Assembly (NCBI GenBank): GCA_031280065.1
Contig: JAITHH010000327.1
Location: 1-5,397 of the forward strand
Direction of reading: 5' to 3'
DNA length: 5,397 nucleotides
Origin: Treponema sp.
Lineage (GTDB): Bacteria > Spirochaetota > Spirochaetia > Treponematales > Breznakiellaceae
Shown here: one piece after another, positions 5,093 to 5,397 of the stretch
How positions within the stretch are numbered: position 1 is the stretch's first letter
Layout of the letters: each line of letters opens with the position of its first letter
Made by a program: the position numbers and the translations under genes
Notes under the pieces: generated by a model
Told to the model about the DNA's origin: nothing
The model's database searches: none
What the model saw: the letters and a program-made list of their open reading frames with translations, nothing else

Positions 5093-5397
5093 ATGCGGTA
5101 TATTATGGACAGATCATTTTTAACCGGTTGCGCCCTGGTGGATAAGCAGCATCAGCAGCTTTTTGACGCCATCAATGGACTGCTCGAAGCCTGTGAGCGC
5201 GGCAAAGGCAAGGATGAATTGAAAAAAAGCCTTGACTTCCTGTCGGACTATACGGTTAAACACTTCTTTGACGAAGAGCAGCTCCTAAAAAAGCACGGAT
5301 TTACCCAACTGCCCGGCCATCACCAGTACCACGAGGCGTTCAAGAAGACCGTGTCGGACCTGGCCCATGAGTTTATCCTCAAAGGCGTGTCCGAACA
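5093..5397 (+). CDS. Bacteriohemerythrin (hemerythrin-like oxygen-binding protein), C-terminus cut by window edge
   Basis: The visible 101 codons form a hemerythrin domain: a four-helix bundle holding a non-haem di-iron centre that binds O2. Iron ligands visible by family pattern are H20 in VDKQHQQLF (16-24), H57 and E61 in HFFDEE (57-62), and H76 with H80 in GHHQYHEAF (75-83). The remaining HxxxxD ligand pair lies beyond the edge. The N-terminal Trp common before LTG is replaced, here reading YIMDRSFLTG (3-12). ATG 5093 is chosen because AAGAGG at 5080-5085 stands seven bases upstream; ATG 5105 is in frame but has no site. The protein may be a stand-alone domain of about 130-140 residues or the start of a longer sensor. 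It is probably unrelated to the sugar operon and may serve oxygen binding or sensing in an anaerobe or microaerophile. Confidence 0.9.
   Translation, partial: MRYIMDRSFLTGCALVDKQHQQLFDAINGLLEACERGKGKDELKKSLDFLSDYTVKHFFDEEQLLKKHGFTQLPGHHQYHEAFKKTVSDLAHEFILKGVSE

Overview
The window carries one compact sugar-uptake locus, followed by a repeat-rich spacer and the start of an unrelated gene. The genes are GC-rich, while both promoter regions are AT-rich. A spirochaete, possibly Treponema-like, is my best guess. The reasons are the permissive lipoprotein signal (Phe at -3 of the lipobox), the CUT1 sugar transporter without an ATPase gene beside it, the bacteriohemerythrin gene, and the hairpin-dense GC-rich intergenic block. 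None of these is decisive, and a Firmicutes or other anaerobe cannot be excluded from the sequence alone.

Layout. Positions 779 to 1 (minus strand) hold a gene that runs off the left edge. It encodes a DUF1080 / 3-keto-disaccharide hydrolase-like protein (PF06439) starting at GTG. Positions 780-899 are an AT-rich divergent control region with two good sigma-70-type promoters whose -35 boxes overlap, and a 17-bp dyad at the minus-strand start site. Positions 900-4605 are a four-gene plus-strand operon: a lipoprotein sugar-binding protein (900-2249), a strong intercistronic stem-loop (2279-2320), a small VOC/glyoxalase-fold protein (2352-2816), a MalG-type permease (2833-3696) and a MalF-type permease (3706-4605). 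Positions 4605-5092 are about 490 bases without a convincing gene. The first two thirds are a dense series of GC-rich hairpins that looks like a dispersed intergenic repeat. The last part is an AT-rich possible promoter and a leader hairpin. Positions 5093-5397 are the start of a bacteriohemerythrin, cut by the right edge.

How it may work together. The lipoprotein would capture a carbohydrate outside the membrane and the two permeases would import it, powered by an ATPase encoded elsewhere. The DUF1080 protein has no visible signal peptide, so it probably acts on the imported compound in the cytoplasm. The VOC protein sits between the binding protein and the permeases and is probably a second enzyme of the same route. 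DUF1080 members act on 3-oxidised glycosides by established family knowledge, so a route for imported glycosides through 3-keto intermediates is a reasonable but unproven inference. The VOC protein in a transporter operon, with an altered first metal-ligand position, is the least explained part of the locus.
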